Below, in pieces: positions 17,471-25,581 of a stretch of DNA of 64,000 nt; position 1 is the stretch's first letter, and each line of letters begins with the position of its first letter. This DNA is from Geodermatophilus sp. DF01-2 (GTDB lineage Bacteria > Actinomycetota > Actinomycetes > Mycobacteriales > Geodermatophilaceae): the NCBI RefSeq assembly GCF_004571065.1, contig NZ_SPQN01000004.1, positions 58,486-122,485 on the forward strand, in the 5' to 3' direction. Under the pieces are notes generated by a model. It did no database searches. It had not been told where the DNA came from and worked only from the letters and a program-made list of their open reading frames with translations. The translations under genes were made by a program, and so were the position numbers.

Positions 17471-18048
17471 CCAGTGCCCGCGTCAACGGGGTCAACCGCA
17501 CCGTCCTGGCGCTGCTCGGCCTGCTGCTGCTCGCCGCCGGTGGTCTCGGCCTCGCACTCGGCTTCGGCGCCTTCGGCGACGGAAACCAGCCGCTGCTGCC
17601 CCAGGCGGTACGCGACTTCGCCGACGACCAGGCGTGGTTCTGGTGGGCCGTCGCGGGCGGGTGCCTGCTGCTCGCGCTGCTGGGTCTGCGGTGGTTGCTC
17701 GCCCAACTGCACACCGATCGGGTCGGTCGGCTCGATCTGACCACCGACGACCGCGACGGCCTCACCACGGTCCACGCCGGCGCCCTCACCGACGCCGTCG
17801 AGGCCGAGGCCGAGAGCCTGCGCGGGGTCGCCGGCGCCTCGGCCCGGCTGCTGGACCAGCGTGGTCGGCGACTCACCGTGGCCGTCGACCTCGCCGACCA
17901 CGCCGACATCGCCGAGATCCGGCGGATCCTGGAGGACCGGATCGTCGGCCACGCACGCCAGACGATCGACGATCCGGACCTGCCCGTGGACGTCGAGCTG
18001 CGGCCTGGCAAGGCCCGGACCAGCAGCCGCGGCGTTTCCCGATCGTGA
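17467..18048 (+). CDS. AmaP-like membrane anchor of the Asp23 system
   Basis: 193 residues. Same architecture as AmaP: helix LALLGLLLLAAGGLGLALGF, about 35-residue outside loop, helix WWAVAGGCLLLALLGLRWLL, then a soluble domain (GRLDLTTDDRDGLTTVHAGA, LTVAVDLADHADIAEIRRIL, PVDVELRPG). In Staphylococcus AmaP holds Asp23 at the membrane; the assignment here rests on topology and neighbours. GTG at 17467 overlaps the previous stop and its own stop overlaps the PAP2 gene. Confidence 0.82.
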   Translation: MTSARVNGVNRTVLALLGLLLLAAGGLGLALGFGAFGDGNQPLLPQAVRDFADDQAWFWWAVAGGCLLLALLGLRWLLAQLHTDRVGRLDLTTDDRDGLTTVHAGALTDAVEAEAESLRGVAGASARLLDQRGRRLTVAVDLADHADIAEIRRILEDRIVGHARQTIDDPDLPVDVELRPGKARTSSRGVSRS

Positions 18049-18857
18049 GCCGCGGGGACCGGCGGCCGTCGGCCCGCCGTCCGGGCGCGCGGGTGGTGCT
18101 GGTCATCGCAGTGGCTCTCGGGTACGGGAGCCTCACCGTCGCCGTCCTCAGCGGCTCGTGGGTCGTCGATCTCGACTCGGCGGTCCTGCGTCGGGAACCT
18201 GCGGCCCGGTGGCCGGAGCTCCGACCCGCCATGTCGGCCCTCGTCCTGCTGGGACAACGCGCGGTGTGCCTGGGCGTCATCCTCGTCTGGCTGGCCGCGC
18301 GGTTCGCGCGTGACCGGGATCCGCGCCCGCTGATCACCGTGGCAGTGGCAACCCTTCTGCTCAACGTCACGGTCGGCGCGATGAAGATCCTCACCGGCCG
18401 GCTGGGCCCGCTGCAGCTCGGCGACCGGATCGGCGAGCCCGGCGCGGCAGAGGTGTTCACCGTCGGGATGGCCTTCCCGTCCGGACACAGCGCGAACGCC
18501 GTACTCATGTGGGCGCTGCTCGTGCACCTGTCGCGGCGCCACCGGCGCCTGGGAGCCGTGCTGGCCGGGCTGCTCGCGGTCACAGTGGGATCGGCGACGA
18601 TCTACCTCGGCACGCACTGGGTCACCGACGTGTGGGCGGGCTGGGCGGCGGGGGCGCTCGTCCTGTTGGTCCTACCGGCCATGGCGCCGGTGGTCGACCG
18701 GATCGCAGCGGTGGCCGACCGCCGTACGCCGGAGGCCTGGCGTCTCGTGAGAACCGGGGACCGACCCCACCGTCGCACGGGTCATCGGGTACCGACGCCC
18801 ATCACCACAACTGTCGGCCCGGGGAGGCCGGCGGTGGAATGCACGCCCACGCGTTGA
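18045..18857 (+). CDS. PAP2-superfamily phosphatase
   Basis: Membrane phosphatase of the phosphatidic-acid/undecaprenyl-diphosphate phosphatase class. 270 residues, about five or six membrane helices. Motifs: K-ILTGRLGP (motif 1), FPSGHSANAV (motif 2, catalytic His), and TIYLGTHWVTDVWAG (motif 3, His and Asp). GTG 18045 overlaps the AmaP-like gene, placing a lipid phosphatase in the envelope-stress operon. The C-terminal 40 residues are polar and may be partly spurious. Confidence 0.92.
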   Translation: MSRGDRRPSARRPGARVVLVIAVALGYGSLTVAVLSGSWVVDLDSAVLRREPAARWPELRPAMSALVLLGQRAVCLGVILVWLAARFARDRDPRPLITVAVATLLLNVTVGAMKILTGRLGPLQLGDRIGEPGAAEVFTVGMAFPSGHSANAVLMWALLVHLSRRHRRLGAVLAGLLAVTVGSATIYLGTHWVTDVWAGWAAGALVLLVLPAMAPVVDRIAAVADRRTPEAWRLVRTGDRPHRRTGHRVPTPITTTVGPGRPAVECTPTR

Positions 18858-19157
18858 CCACCACATCGAGGCACCCGCCGGGCGCAGCCCCGAGCCGTCG
18901 CCGTCGCGGCTACCGGACGGCTCCCGGGTGCCGACGTGGTCGAGACAGGTGCCGAGCAGGCTCTGGCGGAGCCCCGCGCGTGCCAGGCGCCAGGTCTCCT
19001 GGAGACGGTCACGGACCGACCGGGCCCGTCTGCTGGAAATGGGCCCCGCCACGGGTCGATCACGCGGTCGGCCTGCCGATATCCATCTCGTGAGAGAGCG
19101 CGCGGGAGCCCGCCGCAGCCGCGGCGCCGTGCCGGTCCCAGCCGCACGGGATGCCCG
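18858..19157. other. Intergenic stretch without recognised gene
   Basis: 300 bases between the PAP2 gene and the unknown pair. A weak inverted repeat (GAGCCGT near 18893 and ACGGCTC near 18916) could form a terminator. No coding frame with a ribosome site and no clear promoter was seen. Confidence 0.5.
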
Positions 19158-19502
19158 GTGAGCGCCCTCGCGGCGGGCGGACCCGCCTCCGACGTCCTGC
19201 TCCCGCACTGGCTGACCGCGGCCGAGCGCGAAGAGCTGGAGGCCGTCGTGCGACGTGCGCTGGAGGGAACGGCGCTGCACCCGGTGTCGGCCATCCACCT
19301 CTCCGACGTGCTGACCGAGCTGCACGTGGCCACGGCCCGCGACGCGGTGTGGCCGGGCTCCGCCGCGCGGGTGCGCCGGGTGACCGGCTGGGGTGCCGAC
19401 GTCCTGCCGGTGCGGCTGTCGGCTCGCGAGCTGACCAGCGTGCTGACCCTTGCCGAGCTCCCAGCCGCGTTGCGGGCCGCGCTGTCCCGGGACCGACCGT
19501 GA
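19158..19502 (+). CDS. Unknown protein (114 aa), coupled to next gene
   Basis: No family recognised. GTG at 19158; begins with a short Ala/Gly tail and then LPHWLTAAEREELEAVVRRA, a largely alpha-helical protein ending in LTSVLTLAELPAALRAAL. No signal peptide, membrane helix or cysteine. Its stop overlaps the following start by 4 bases. The open frame continues upstream but without coding character. Confidence 0.6.
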   Translation: MSALAAGGPASDVLLPHWLTAAEREELEAVVRRALEGTALHPVSAIHLSDVLTELHVATARDAVWPGSAARVRRVTGWGADVLPVRLSARELTSVLTLAELPAALRAALSRDRP

Positions 19503-20257
19503 CCCGGGGCCTCTTCGGCGCTTCCGGGCTGCTGCAGCTGTTGCGCAGCGCGCCGGTCGCGGTGGCCGACGTGCAGCGGGCGGCCGAGGAGGTGCTGCCG
19601 GCGCTGGCCACCGGGCGGCTGCGGCTCTTGGTGGTCGACGACCGCGTCGACGGCCCGGTCGTGGTCCTCGAGGAGGACGAGCGGCGGGTGCGGATGCCGC
19701 TGCGCGACCTGGCCGAGGACATGACCGACGCCCGCGTCGGCTCGGCGCCCGAGGAGGTCGCCGCCGCGCTGACGGCGTGGGTGCTCGACCGGCCGGTTCC
19801 CGACGCGGTGGCCGCCGAGGCCGGCATCGCGGTGCTCGACTGGACCGACCGGACCGAGAGCGCGGTCGGCTGGCGGGTGGTCGTCCGCCGGGGGTCCCGG
19901 GCGGTCCCCTGGACGCCGTCGGCCGGCCTCGACCGGCGCGTCGTGGGGCGCGTCCGCGCGGCGGCAGGGGACCGGGCGGCGGCTGTCGACGGCCACCTGC
20001 GGGTGGAGGGTCCGGTGGCGCTGTGGTCGCACCCGGAGGTGCCGCTGCTGGCCTCTGCCGTGCTGGCGACCCCGGAGCGGCTGCTCGAGCGGATCGCCGC
20101 GGCCGGGCTCGACCTGCACGACCCCCACGTGGTCGTCACGCCGCACTCGCCGCTGGCCTGCGCCGGTGCGGGCGCGGCGACGCGGCTGGCCGGGGAGACC
20201 GGCGAGGCGTGCCAGCGGCTGCCCTGGCGGCAGCTCGCGCGACTGCGCTGGATCTGA
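19499..20257 (+). CDS. Unknown soluble protein (252 aa)
   Basis: No family recognised. GTG at 19499 inside the stop of the previous gene. Alternating helices and strands (LLQLLRSAPVAVADVQRAAE, LRLLVVDDRVDGPVVVLEED, WRVVVRRGSRAVPWTP, LRVEGPVALWSHPEVPLLAS, LHDPHVVVTPHSPLACAGAG). No membrane helix or known catalytic motif. The pair sits directly beside the flagellar region and convergent with its sigma-like gene, so a link to motility is possible but unproven. Confidence 0.65.
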   Translation: MTRGLFGASGLLQLLRSAPVAVADVQRAAEEVLPALATGRLRLLVVDDRVDGPVVVLEEDERRVRMPLRDLAEDMTDARVGSAPEEVAAALTAWVLDRPVPDAVAAEAGIAVLDWTDRTESAVGWRVVVRRGSRAVPWTPSAGLDRRVVGRVRAAAGDRAAAVDGHLRVEGPVALWSHPEVPLLASAVLATPERLLERIAAAGLDLHDPHVVVTPHSPLACAGAGAATRLAGETGEACQRLPWRQLARLRWI

Positions 20258-20458
20258 GCGCGGCGGCCACGGGAGCGACCGCAACCGTCACCCACCGCCG
20301 CGACCGAGCGGTCTCCGGCGCCGGGCAGCCGATAGCCGCGTCCGCCGTGGCTCGAACGGAGGGCAGCGCGCCGTCCCCTCCGAGGCCCGTCTACCTGAGC
20401 GGCACGAGATCAACCCGGCTCGCTTCGGGAAGTGCCACGTCCTCCTGACGTGAGAAGG

Positions 20459-21553
20459 TCAGTCCGCGAGCTCGGTCAGCCGCTGCTTCAGCGCCCGCTC
20501 GACCCGGTCGGCGTGCACGTTCATGTTGCGCACCGACGTGCCGAGGTCGGCCGACAACTGGGTCTTCGTCCGCCCGCCCCAGGTGGTCAGGTACCAGGTC
20601 GCCCAGCCCAGGACGTTCGGCTGGCCGGCCCGCTGGTCGCGGCGTGCGTCCGGGTCGGGAGCGCAGGCGGCGGTCAGCGCATGGGACAGCAGCGTCTGCT
20701 CCGCCTCCCCCATGATCTCGTCCGGCGCCTCGTTCGTGTCCGGCAGCATGATCTCGGTGGCGTCCGGCCCGCCGTCCAGGGACTGCAGGTTGCGCAGCCC
20801 GTTGAGCGTCGCCACCGTCTGCGAGTTGCGCCGCAGGGTGGCCACGCTCTGGCCCATGTAGGCAGCGAGCTCCTTCTCGCTGGGCCGCCGCTGGTGCTCG
20901 GCGAGGAACGCTGCGACCGCCTTCTGCTGCTTGTTCTCCGTGTCGGCGGCGGTGCGGCCGTGGGCGTTGCGGCCCAGGTCGTGCACCCACTTGGACAGCT
21001 GTGTGGCGAGGAACGCCCCGAACGGGACGCCCTTGCTCTCGTCGAACTGCCCGACCGCCTTGAGGATCCACTCGCTCACCTGCTGGGTGAGGTCGTCGGG
21101 GTCGGGCAGGTGCAGCCGGATCGTGCTCATGTTCCGCTGCAGCCGCTTGAGGCTGACCGGCAGGTAGTGCCGGCACAGCTCGTCGAGGAAGGCCGGCGGC
21201 AGGTCACGCGGCGCGCGGCGGCGGACGTCGGTCTCCGCGCGCAGCCCGACGGTGGTGATGTCGCGCCCGGCGCACCAGGCCTTCACCCACTCGGCGAGCA
21301 CCTGGCCCGTGCCACACGCGCCGTCGACCCGGTACAGGCCCTCGCCCTGGTCGTAGCTGACCGCCACGCCGGCCGGGAGCTCGCGGCGGAAGTCCTCGAG
21401 CGGCAATTCCCGGTCGACCCGGAAGTGCACCCGGTCGCACGGGGTGATCGGCGCGAGGGCCCAGCCCTCGGCCTCGGGAATGTCGCCGAAGAGGAGCGGG
21501 GCGCGCCCGCGCGCGGCGGCGGGGTCGGCGGGGGTGGCAGTGCGGTCGGACAC
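20459..21553 (-). CDS. Divergent sigma70-family protein at the flagellar cluster
   Basis: 364 residues from GTG 21553, preceded by GAGGAG. The first about 130 residues match nothing known to me. Then region-2-like DDLTQQVSEWILKAVGQFDE with FGAFLATQLSKWVHDLGR, region-3-like NKQQKAVAAFLAEHQRRPSE with KELAAYMGQSVATLRRN, and a C-terminal helix-turn-helix (TKTQLSADLGTSVRNMNVHA) resembling region 4. The -10-recognition region is poorly conserved. It could be a true motility sigma or a sigma-derived regulator; a separate FliA-type sigma is encoded at 26235. Confidence 0.72.
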   Translation of the reverse strand: MSDRTATPADPAAARGRAPLLFGDIPEAEGWALAPITPCDRVHFRVDRELPLEDFRRELPAGVAVSYDQGEGLYRVDGACGTGQVLAEWVKAWCAGRDITTVGLRAETDVRRRAPRDLPPAFLDELCRHYLPVSLKRLQRNMSTIRLHLPDPDDLTQQVSEWILKAVGQFDESKGVPFGAFLATQLSKWVHDLGRNAHGRTAADTENKQQKAVAAFLAEHQRRPSEKELAAYMGQSVATLRRNSQTVATLNGLRNLQSLDGGPDATEIMLPDTNEAPDEIMGEAEQTLLSHALTAACAPDPDARRDQRAGQPNVLGWATWYLTTWGGRTKTQLSADLGTSVRNMNVHADRVERALKQRLTELAD

Positions 21554-21572
21554 CGGGACTCCTCGGCGCTGT

Positions 21573-21778
21573 GGGGAAGACGGCGGCCCTCCTGCAGGGA
21601 CCCGCCGCGAGCCTGCGAGCGGCGGGGGGCAGGAGGGTCCTTCTACTGCGAAGGGCGGGGAGGACGGGCGGCCTCCCTGCAGGGTCCCGCCGCGGCCCCG
21701 TCCCGGGTCCCACCCTGAGCTTGCGAAGGGTGGGAAGGACGGGGTCCTTTCACGGCGGGGGGGGCAGGGAGGTCCTTC
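21573..21778. repeat. Dispersed repeat family A, compound copy
   Basis: Two or more elements in a row: one around 21588-21645 (CCTCCTGCAGGGACCCGCCG, CGAGCCTGCGAGCGGCGGG, GCAGGAGGGTCCTTCT) and one around 21655-21778 (GGGAGGACGGGCGGCCTCC, CTTGCGAAGGGTGGGAAGGA, CGGGGTCCTTTC, GGGAGGTCCTTCTTCA). Each is an inverted repeat with GCTTGCGAAG/GAGCCTGCGAG in its centre. It fills the gap between two minus-strand genes and ends on the stop of the right-hand one. Confidence 0.8.
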
Positions 21779-21779
21779 T

Positions 21780-22247
21780 TCAGGCCGGGATCTGCTCGGC
21801 CCGGAAGGGCTGCCGGGGCGCGGGGACGACGACCTCGGTCGCCTGACCGGACGCGAGGCGGGCCATGAGGTCGGTGGCCGCACCGCGCTCGGCGTCGCTC
21901 GGCTCGACCGCGTAGACCGGCATGTGGTCGTACAGCGTCGTGAACATCGAGCTGACGAAGGCGTAGGCGGCCTGCGCCTGCGGCGAGAACCGGGCGACGG
22001 CGGCCCGCGGGCCGAGCTCGACGCCGACGGTCACGCGGGCGACCCGGTCGTCCTTGCTCAGACCGGTGAGCGCGAAGGACACCGCCGGATGTGCACCGGC
22101 CAGCTCGGCGAGCGCTGCGAGGCACCGTCGGGTCGACCCGCGGCGTGGCCGCAGCTGCACGTGCACGACGACGGTGTCGGACTCCCCGCCGAAGCCGCCG
22201 AGCGGTGCGACCTCGTGGCCGGACCCAGTGACTGCGCTGTGTTGCAT
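21780..22247 (-). CDS. Unknown protein (155 aa) upstream of the sigma-like gene
   Basis: No family recognised. ATG at 22247 with AGGGGGCG before it. Sequence starts MQHSAVTGSGHEVAPLGGFG and continues with strands TVVVHVQLRPRRG, VSFALTGLSKDDRVARVTVG and helices QAQAAYAFVSSMFTTLYDHM; looks like a single alpha/beta domain. No export signal. Its position between csrA-fliW and the sigma-like gene suggests a motility or regulatory role, which is inference only. Confidence 0.65.
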   Translation of the reverse strand: MQHSAVTGSGHEVAPLGGFGGESDTVVVHVQLRPRRGSTRRCLAALAELAGAHPAVSFALTGLSKDDRVARVTVGVELGPRAAVARFSPQAQAAYAFVSSMFTTLYDHMPVYAVEPSDAERGAATDLMARLASGQATEVVVPAPRQPFRAEQIPA

Positions 22248-22448
22248 CGTGATCGCCCCCTGTGACGTGCTTGGGGCAACTCTCGCGCATCGGAGGTCCG
22301 GCATCGGGCACAAGACTCGCCGTGCCCTACGCAATGTGAGGCCATGTCTTCGGCAGGTCTTGCCCGTGTCGGACAGGCGCCCGACCCCCGACGTGCGGTC
22401 GTCGGCAGGTGTCGACAAGGAGCAGGGGGCTAGCCCCGGCCAGTTGTG

Positions 22449-22754
22449 TCAGCCGGCGGAGCCCTTCGCGGTCTCCCCGCGACCCGCCGGCTCCCCGGAC
22501 ACCGACTGCGGATCCGGTGCACCGGCCGACGCGGGGGCGAACGCGGCCAGCGCACCCAGGGTGTCGGCGGTGACCTGCGCCGCGAGCAGGTTGGCCTCGG
22601 CGATCTGCCGGTAGACCTCCTCGCGGTGGATCGTCACCTCGCGCGGGGCCTTGAAGCCGAGGCGGACGGTGCCGCCCCGGACCTCGACGACGTGCACCTC
22701 GATGTCGTCGCCGATGCGGATCGTCTCGCCGACGCTACGGGTGAGAGTGAGCAC
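22449..22754 (-). CDS. csrA: Carbon storage / translation regulator CsrA
   Basis: RNA-binding repressor of translation, dimeric, recognising GGA in hairpin loops. GTG at 22754 gives the canonical start VLTLTRSVGETIRIGDDIEV and has GGAGGGG six bases upstream; an ATG five codons earlier is less likely. Core about 55 residues (IHVVEVRGGTVRLGFKAPRE, VTIHREEVYRQI) is normal; a 45-residue Ala/Pro-rich tail makes the protein (101 aa) longer than usual. Lies after fliW, which in Bacillus sequesters CsrA to couple flagellin synthesis to secretion. Confidence 0.95.
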   Translation of the reverse strand: MLTLTRSVGETIRIGDDIEVHVVEVRGGTVRLGFKAPREVTIHREEVYRQIAEANLLAAQVTADTLGALAAFAPASAGAPDPQSVSGEPAGRGETAKGSAG

Positions 22755-22824
22755 TTCGAACCCCTCCATGGGTGTGTGGTGGCCGTCCGTGGCTGGCGGT
22801 CAGGAACCGAACCGCCCTGGTGGG

Positions 22825-23229
22825 TTATCGGCGCAGGGGACGCCGGATGGGATGGGACCCGTCGACGAGCACGACCTGCACGGCCCGCCAGTTGGCCGGG
22901 TTGACCACCAGCGGCGCACGGAGGTTGGCCGTGGCTGCGGCCGGCCCTGCGGGCGGGACGGTCACCAGGCAGTACAGGCGCGCCTCCGCCGGGTCGGTGA
23001 GCTTCAGGTCGGCGCAGACGGCGGAGGGCAGCGCCGGTGCGTAGTCCGGGAAGTACATGCCCGGGTCGATGGCGAGGAAGCGCGGGCCGTCGGGCGCCAT
23101 CGACTGCAGCCAGAACAGCCGGCCATCCCCGTCGGCGGTGACCAACACGTAGTCCCGGTGGGCCGGGAACCCGGGCAGGGCCTCGGTCATCGCCAGCAGG
23201 GGCAGCGTCGCGACCGCCGAGAGCGTCAT
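22825..23229 (-). CDS. fliW: Flagellar assembly factor FliW
   Basis: CsrA antagonist and flagellin-binding protein. 134 residues. Motifs: ALPGFPAHRDYVLV, RLFWLQSMAPDGPRFLAIDP, MYFPDYAPAL, LYCLVTVP, ANLRAPLVVNPANWRAVQVV. ATG 23229 overlaps the flgL stop by 4 bases, so FliW is coupled to hook-junction gene expression. csrA follows 70 bases later on the same strand. Confidence 0.95.
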   Translation of the reverse strand: MTLSAVATLPLLAMTEALPGFPAHRDYVLVTADGDGRLFWLQSMAPDGPRFLAIDPGMYFPDYAPALPSAVCADLKLTDPAEARLYCLVTVPPAGPAAATANLRAPLVVNPANWRAVQVVLVDGSHPIRRPLRR

Positions 23230-24131
23230 CGCAGGAAGTCCACGAGCGTCGGCTGGATCACCTGGGCCGTGGCCTGCAGCGCCGCCTGGTAGCCGACCTT
23301 CTGCTGGCTGAGCTCCATGATCGTCCTGGCCAGGTCGATGTCCTCGACGTCCACCAGCTGCGAGGCCAGGGTCAGCTGCATGTCGGTGTTCACCTGACCG
23401 GCGGCCTCCATCCGAGCCGAGCGGGCACCGACGGAGGCAGCCGCTCCGAGCAGCCGGTCGAGCGCGACGTCGAGCTGCTCCAGGTCGGCCGCGAGGGCGT
23501 CGGGGTCGCCGACCACGTGGTCGGCGATGTCCCCGACGACGGAGAACAGGTCGCCCGCCCCCGGCGTGCCGAAGGCCTCCGGGCCGGTGATGTCGATCCG
23601 GATCCGGTCGGCGTTCGACACCCGCCGCATGATCCCGACGACCTCGCCGCCGGCCGTCGGGGGGGCACCGACGTAGCCGCCGGTCGCCACGTCGTAGGCG
23701 GCGGAGCCCGTGGTGACGCCACCGAAGAGCGCGCGGCCGTTGATCGTCGAGTTCGCCACGCCGAGGAGGCTCTCGCGCAGTGCGGCGACCTCGACGCGGA
23801 TGGCCCCCTGCGCACTGGCCGAGGTGCTGCCGGTGTTCATGGCCTGCACGGTCAGCGCCCGGACGCGCTGGACCTGGTTGATGACGGTCGTCAGCGCACT
23901 GTCGGTCGCGTCGAGCCAGCTCTGCCCGTCGGAGATGTTGCGGGCGAACTGCTGGACGGCGCTCTGGTCCTGCCGGATCTGCAGCGCCTTGTTGGTCCCG
24001 GTCGGCGAGTCCGACGGCGCACTGATCAGCTTCCCGGAGGTCAGCTGCTGCTGCAGTTTCGCCACCGCGGAGAGGTTGCTGTTCAGTCCGAGCAGCGCGG
24101 TCTGCGTGACGGCACGATGGGTGATCCGCAT
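23226..24131 (-). CDS. flgL: Flagellar hook-associated protein 3 FlgL
   Basis: Second hook-filament junction protein, exported by the flagellar type III system. 301 residues with flagellin-like ends: N-terminal MRITHRAVTQTALLGLNSNL and LQQQLTSGKLISAPSDSPTG, C-terminal LVDVEDIDLARTIMELSQQK and YQAALQATAQVIQPTLVDFL. ATG 24131, four bases after the flgK stop. Part of the minus-strand operon flgN-flgK-flgL-fliW. Confidence 0.94.
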   Translation of the reverse strand: MRITHRAVTQTALLGLNSNLSAVAKLQQQLTSGKLISAPSDSPTGTNKALQIRQDQSAVQQFARNISDGQSWLDATDSALTTVINQVQRVRALTVQAMNTGSTSASAQGAIRVEVAALRESLLGVANSTINGRALFGGVTTGSAAYDVATGGYVGAPPTAGGEVVGIMRRVSNADRIRIDITGPEAFGTPGAGDLFSVVGDIADHVVGDPDALAADLEQLDVALDRLLGAAASVGARSARMEAAGQVNTDMQLTLASQLVDVEDIDLARTIMELSQQKVGYQAALQATAQVIQPTLVDFLR

Positions 24132-24135
24132 CAGG

Positions 24136-25581
24136 TCACCGCCCCACGAGGCCGGTGCGGCTGATCAGGGTGTCCAGCGCCTGGTCGATGGCGGTCACCA
24201 GGCGGGCGGCCGCACCGTAGGCGTGCTGGAACGACAGCATGTTCGTCATCTCCTCGTCGAGGTTGACACCGGACACGGACTGCCGGGCGGCGTCCACCTG
24301 GGTGGAGATGACCGTCTGCACCTGCAGGTCGCGCGAGGCGACGGAGGCCTCCACACCGAGGCCGACGACCAGCGCCCGGTAGGTGGCGTCCACCCCGTCG
24401 GCCTCGAGGCTCAGGTCGAAGAACGCCTCGGCGTTGCGGCCGTCCGCGGACACGGTCCCGCCCAGGTCGGTCGGCGACGTACCGGCCGCGGCGAGCAGCC
24501 CGGGCGTGGTGAACCGGAGGCTGATGTTGCCGGCGTCGACCGTGGCCGGGTCGACCGGGGTGCTGCCCGAGCCGTCGTCCATCAGCGGCTGGCCCGGCGC
24601 GCCGGTGGTGTCGAAACCCTGGGCCTGGACGGCGTTGAGCTTCGCCACCAGGTCGCGGGCCAGCTGGTCGAGCGCCTCGCGGTACTTCGGGACGGTCGTC
24701 GTCAGCACGGACAGCTGGCCACCGGCGGTGCCACCGACCGCGAGCGTCGTCCCGCCCGGGGCCGTGACCAGCCGGGGGTCGTTCCCGGCCCCGACCCCGT
24801 CGGGATCGTCGACGCCGGCGACGCGCAGGCCCAGCGCGGACCCGCTCGCCACGAGCGTCGTGCCGCCGACGACGACGTCGACCATGCCGTCCGAAGCGGT
24901 CACCGACGTGGCGCCGACCCGCTCGGACAGCTGCATGACCAGCACGTCCCGGCGGTCGGAGAGCTCGTTGGTGGGCAGGCCCGACCGGGTGGCCTGACGG
25001 ATCTGGGTGTTGAGGTCGGCGATGGACGACGCCGTCGCGTTCACCTCGGCCGCGAGCGCCTGCAGGTCGTCCTGGGTCTGCAGCCACTGCTGGTCGAGGG
25101 TCGCCCGCGTGGTCTGCAGGCCGGAGGCGAGGATGTCCAGCCGCTCCAGCACCTGGCTGCGCACGGCCGGCTCCGTCGGGTCCTGGGCGTTGGCCAGCGC
25201 GCTGAACCCGGCCCACACGTCGGCGAGCATGCTCTGGATGCCGGTCTCTCCCGGCTCCCGGAACGCCGCCTCCACCTGGGCCAGCGCCTCCTTGCCGACG
25301 GTGAGCTGAGCGGTCCGCGAGGTCTCCACCTGCCCGCGCCGCTCCAGGAACACGTCACGGATGCGGATGACCTGGTCGGCGTCGACCCCCGACCCGACGG
25401 GGCTGCTCACCGAGTGGATCGCCGGGACGGCGGTCCCGCCCATGGCGCGCAGCTCGACCCGCTGCCGCGAGTACCCGTCGGTGTTGACGTTGGCGATGTT
25501 CTGCCCGGTGACGTCCAGCCCGCGCTGCGACGCCCACAGCGCCGTCCGCGCCGTGTTCAGGCCGCCGAAGGTGCTGCTCAC
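24136..25581 (-). CDS. flgK: Flagellar hook-associated protein 1 FlgK
   Basis: First hook-filament junction protein. 481 residues from GTG 25581, which starts VSSTFGGLNTARTALWASQR, the conserved rod/hook N-terminus, followed by the NIANVNTDGYSRQRVEL signature. Central domain with VWAGFSALANAQDPTEPAVR; C-terminal VSGVNLDEEMTNMLSFQHAY and ARLVTAIDQALDTLI. Overlaps flgN by 4 bases. Confidence 0.95.
   Translation of the reverse strand: MSSTFGGLNTARTALWASQRGLDVTGQNIANVNTDGYSRQRVELRAMGGTAVPAIHSVSSPVGSGVDADQVIRIRDVFLERRGQVETSRTAQLTVGKEALAQVEAAFREPGETGIQSMLADVWAGFSALANAQDPTEPAVRSQVLERLDILASGLQTTRATLDQQWLQTQDDLQALAAEVNATASSIADLNTQIRQATRSGLPTNELSDRRDVLVMQLSERVGATSVTASDGMVDVVVGGTTLVASGSALGLRVAGVDDPDGVGAGNDPRLVTAPGGTTLAVGGTAGGQLSVLTTTVPKYREALDQLARDLVAKLNAVQAQGFDTTGAPGQPLMDDGSGSTPVDPATVDAGNISLRFTTPGLLAAAGTSPTDLGGTVSADGRNAEAFFDLSLEADGVDATYRALVVGLGVEASVASRDLQVQTVISTQVDAARQSVSGVNLDEEMTNMLSFQHAYGAAARLVTAIDQALDTLISRTGLVGR

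Noticed and set aside
20328..20335. GCCGATAG motif in the gap between the unknown pair and the sigma-like gene
   Set aside because: No matching -35 and no plus-strand gene downstream.
22825..22832. Perfect GCCGATAA on the minus strand before csrA, resembling a sigma28 -10
   Set aside because: It is made of the last two Arg codons and stop of fliW, and no TAAA/TCAA lies 15-16 bases upstream; chance match more likely.
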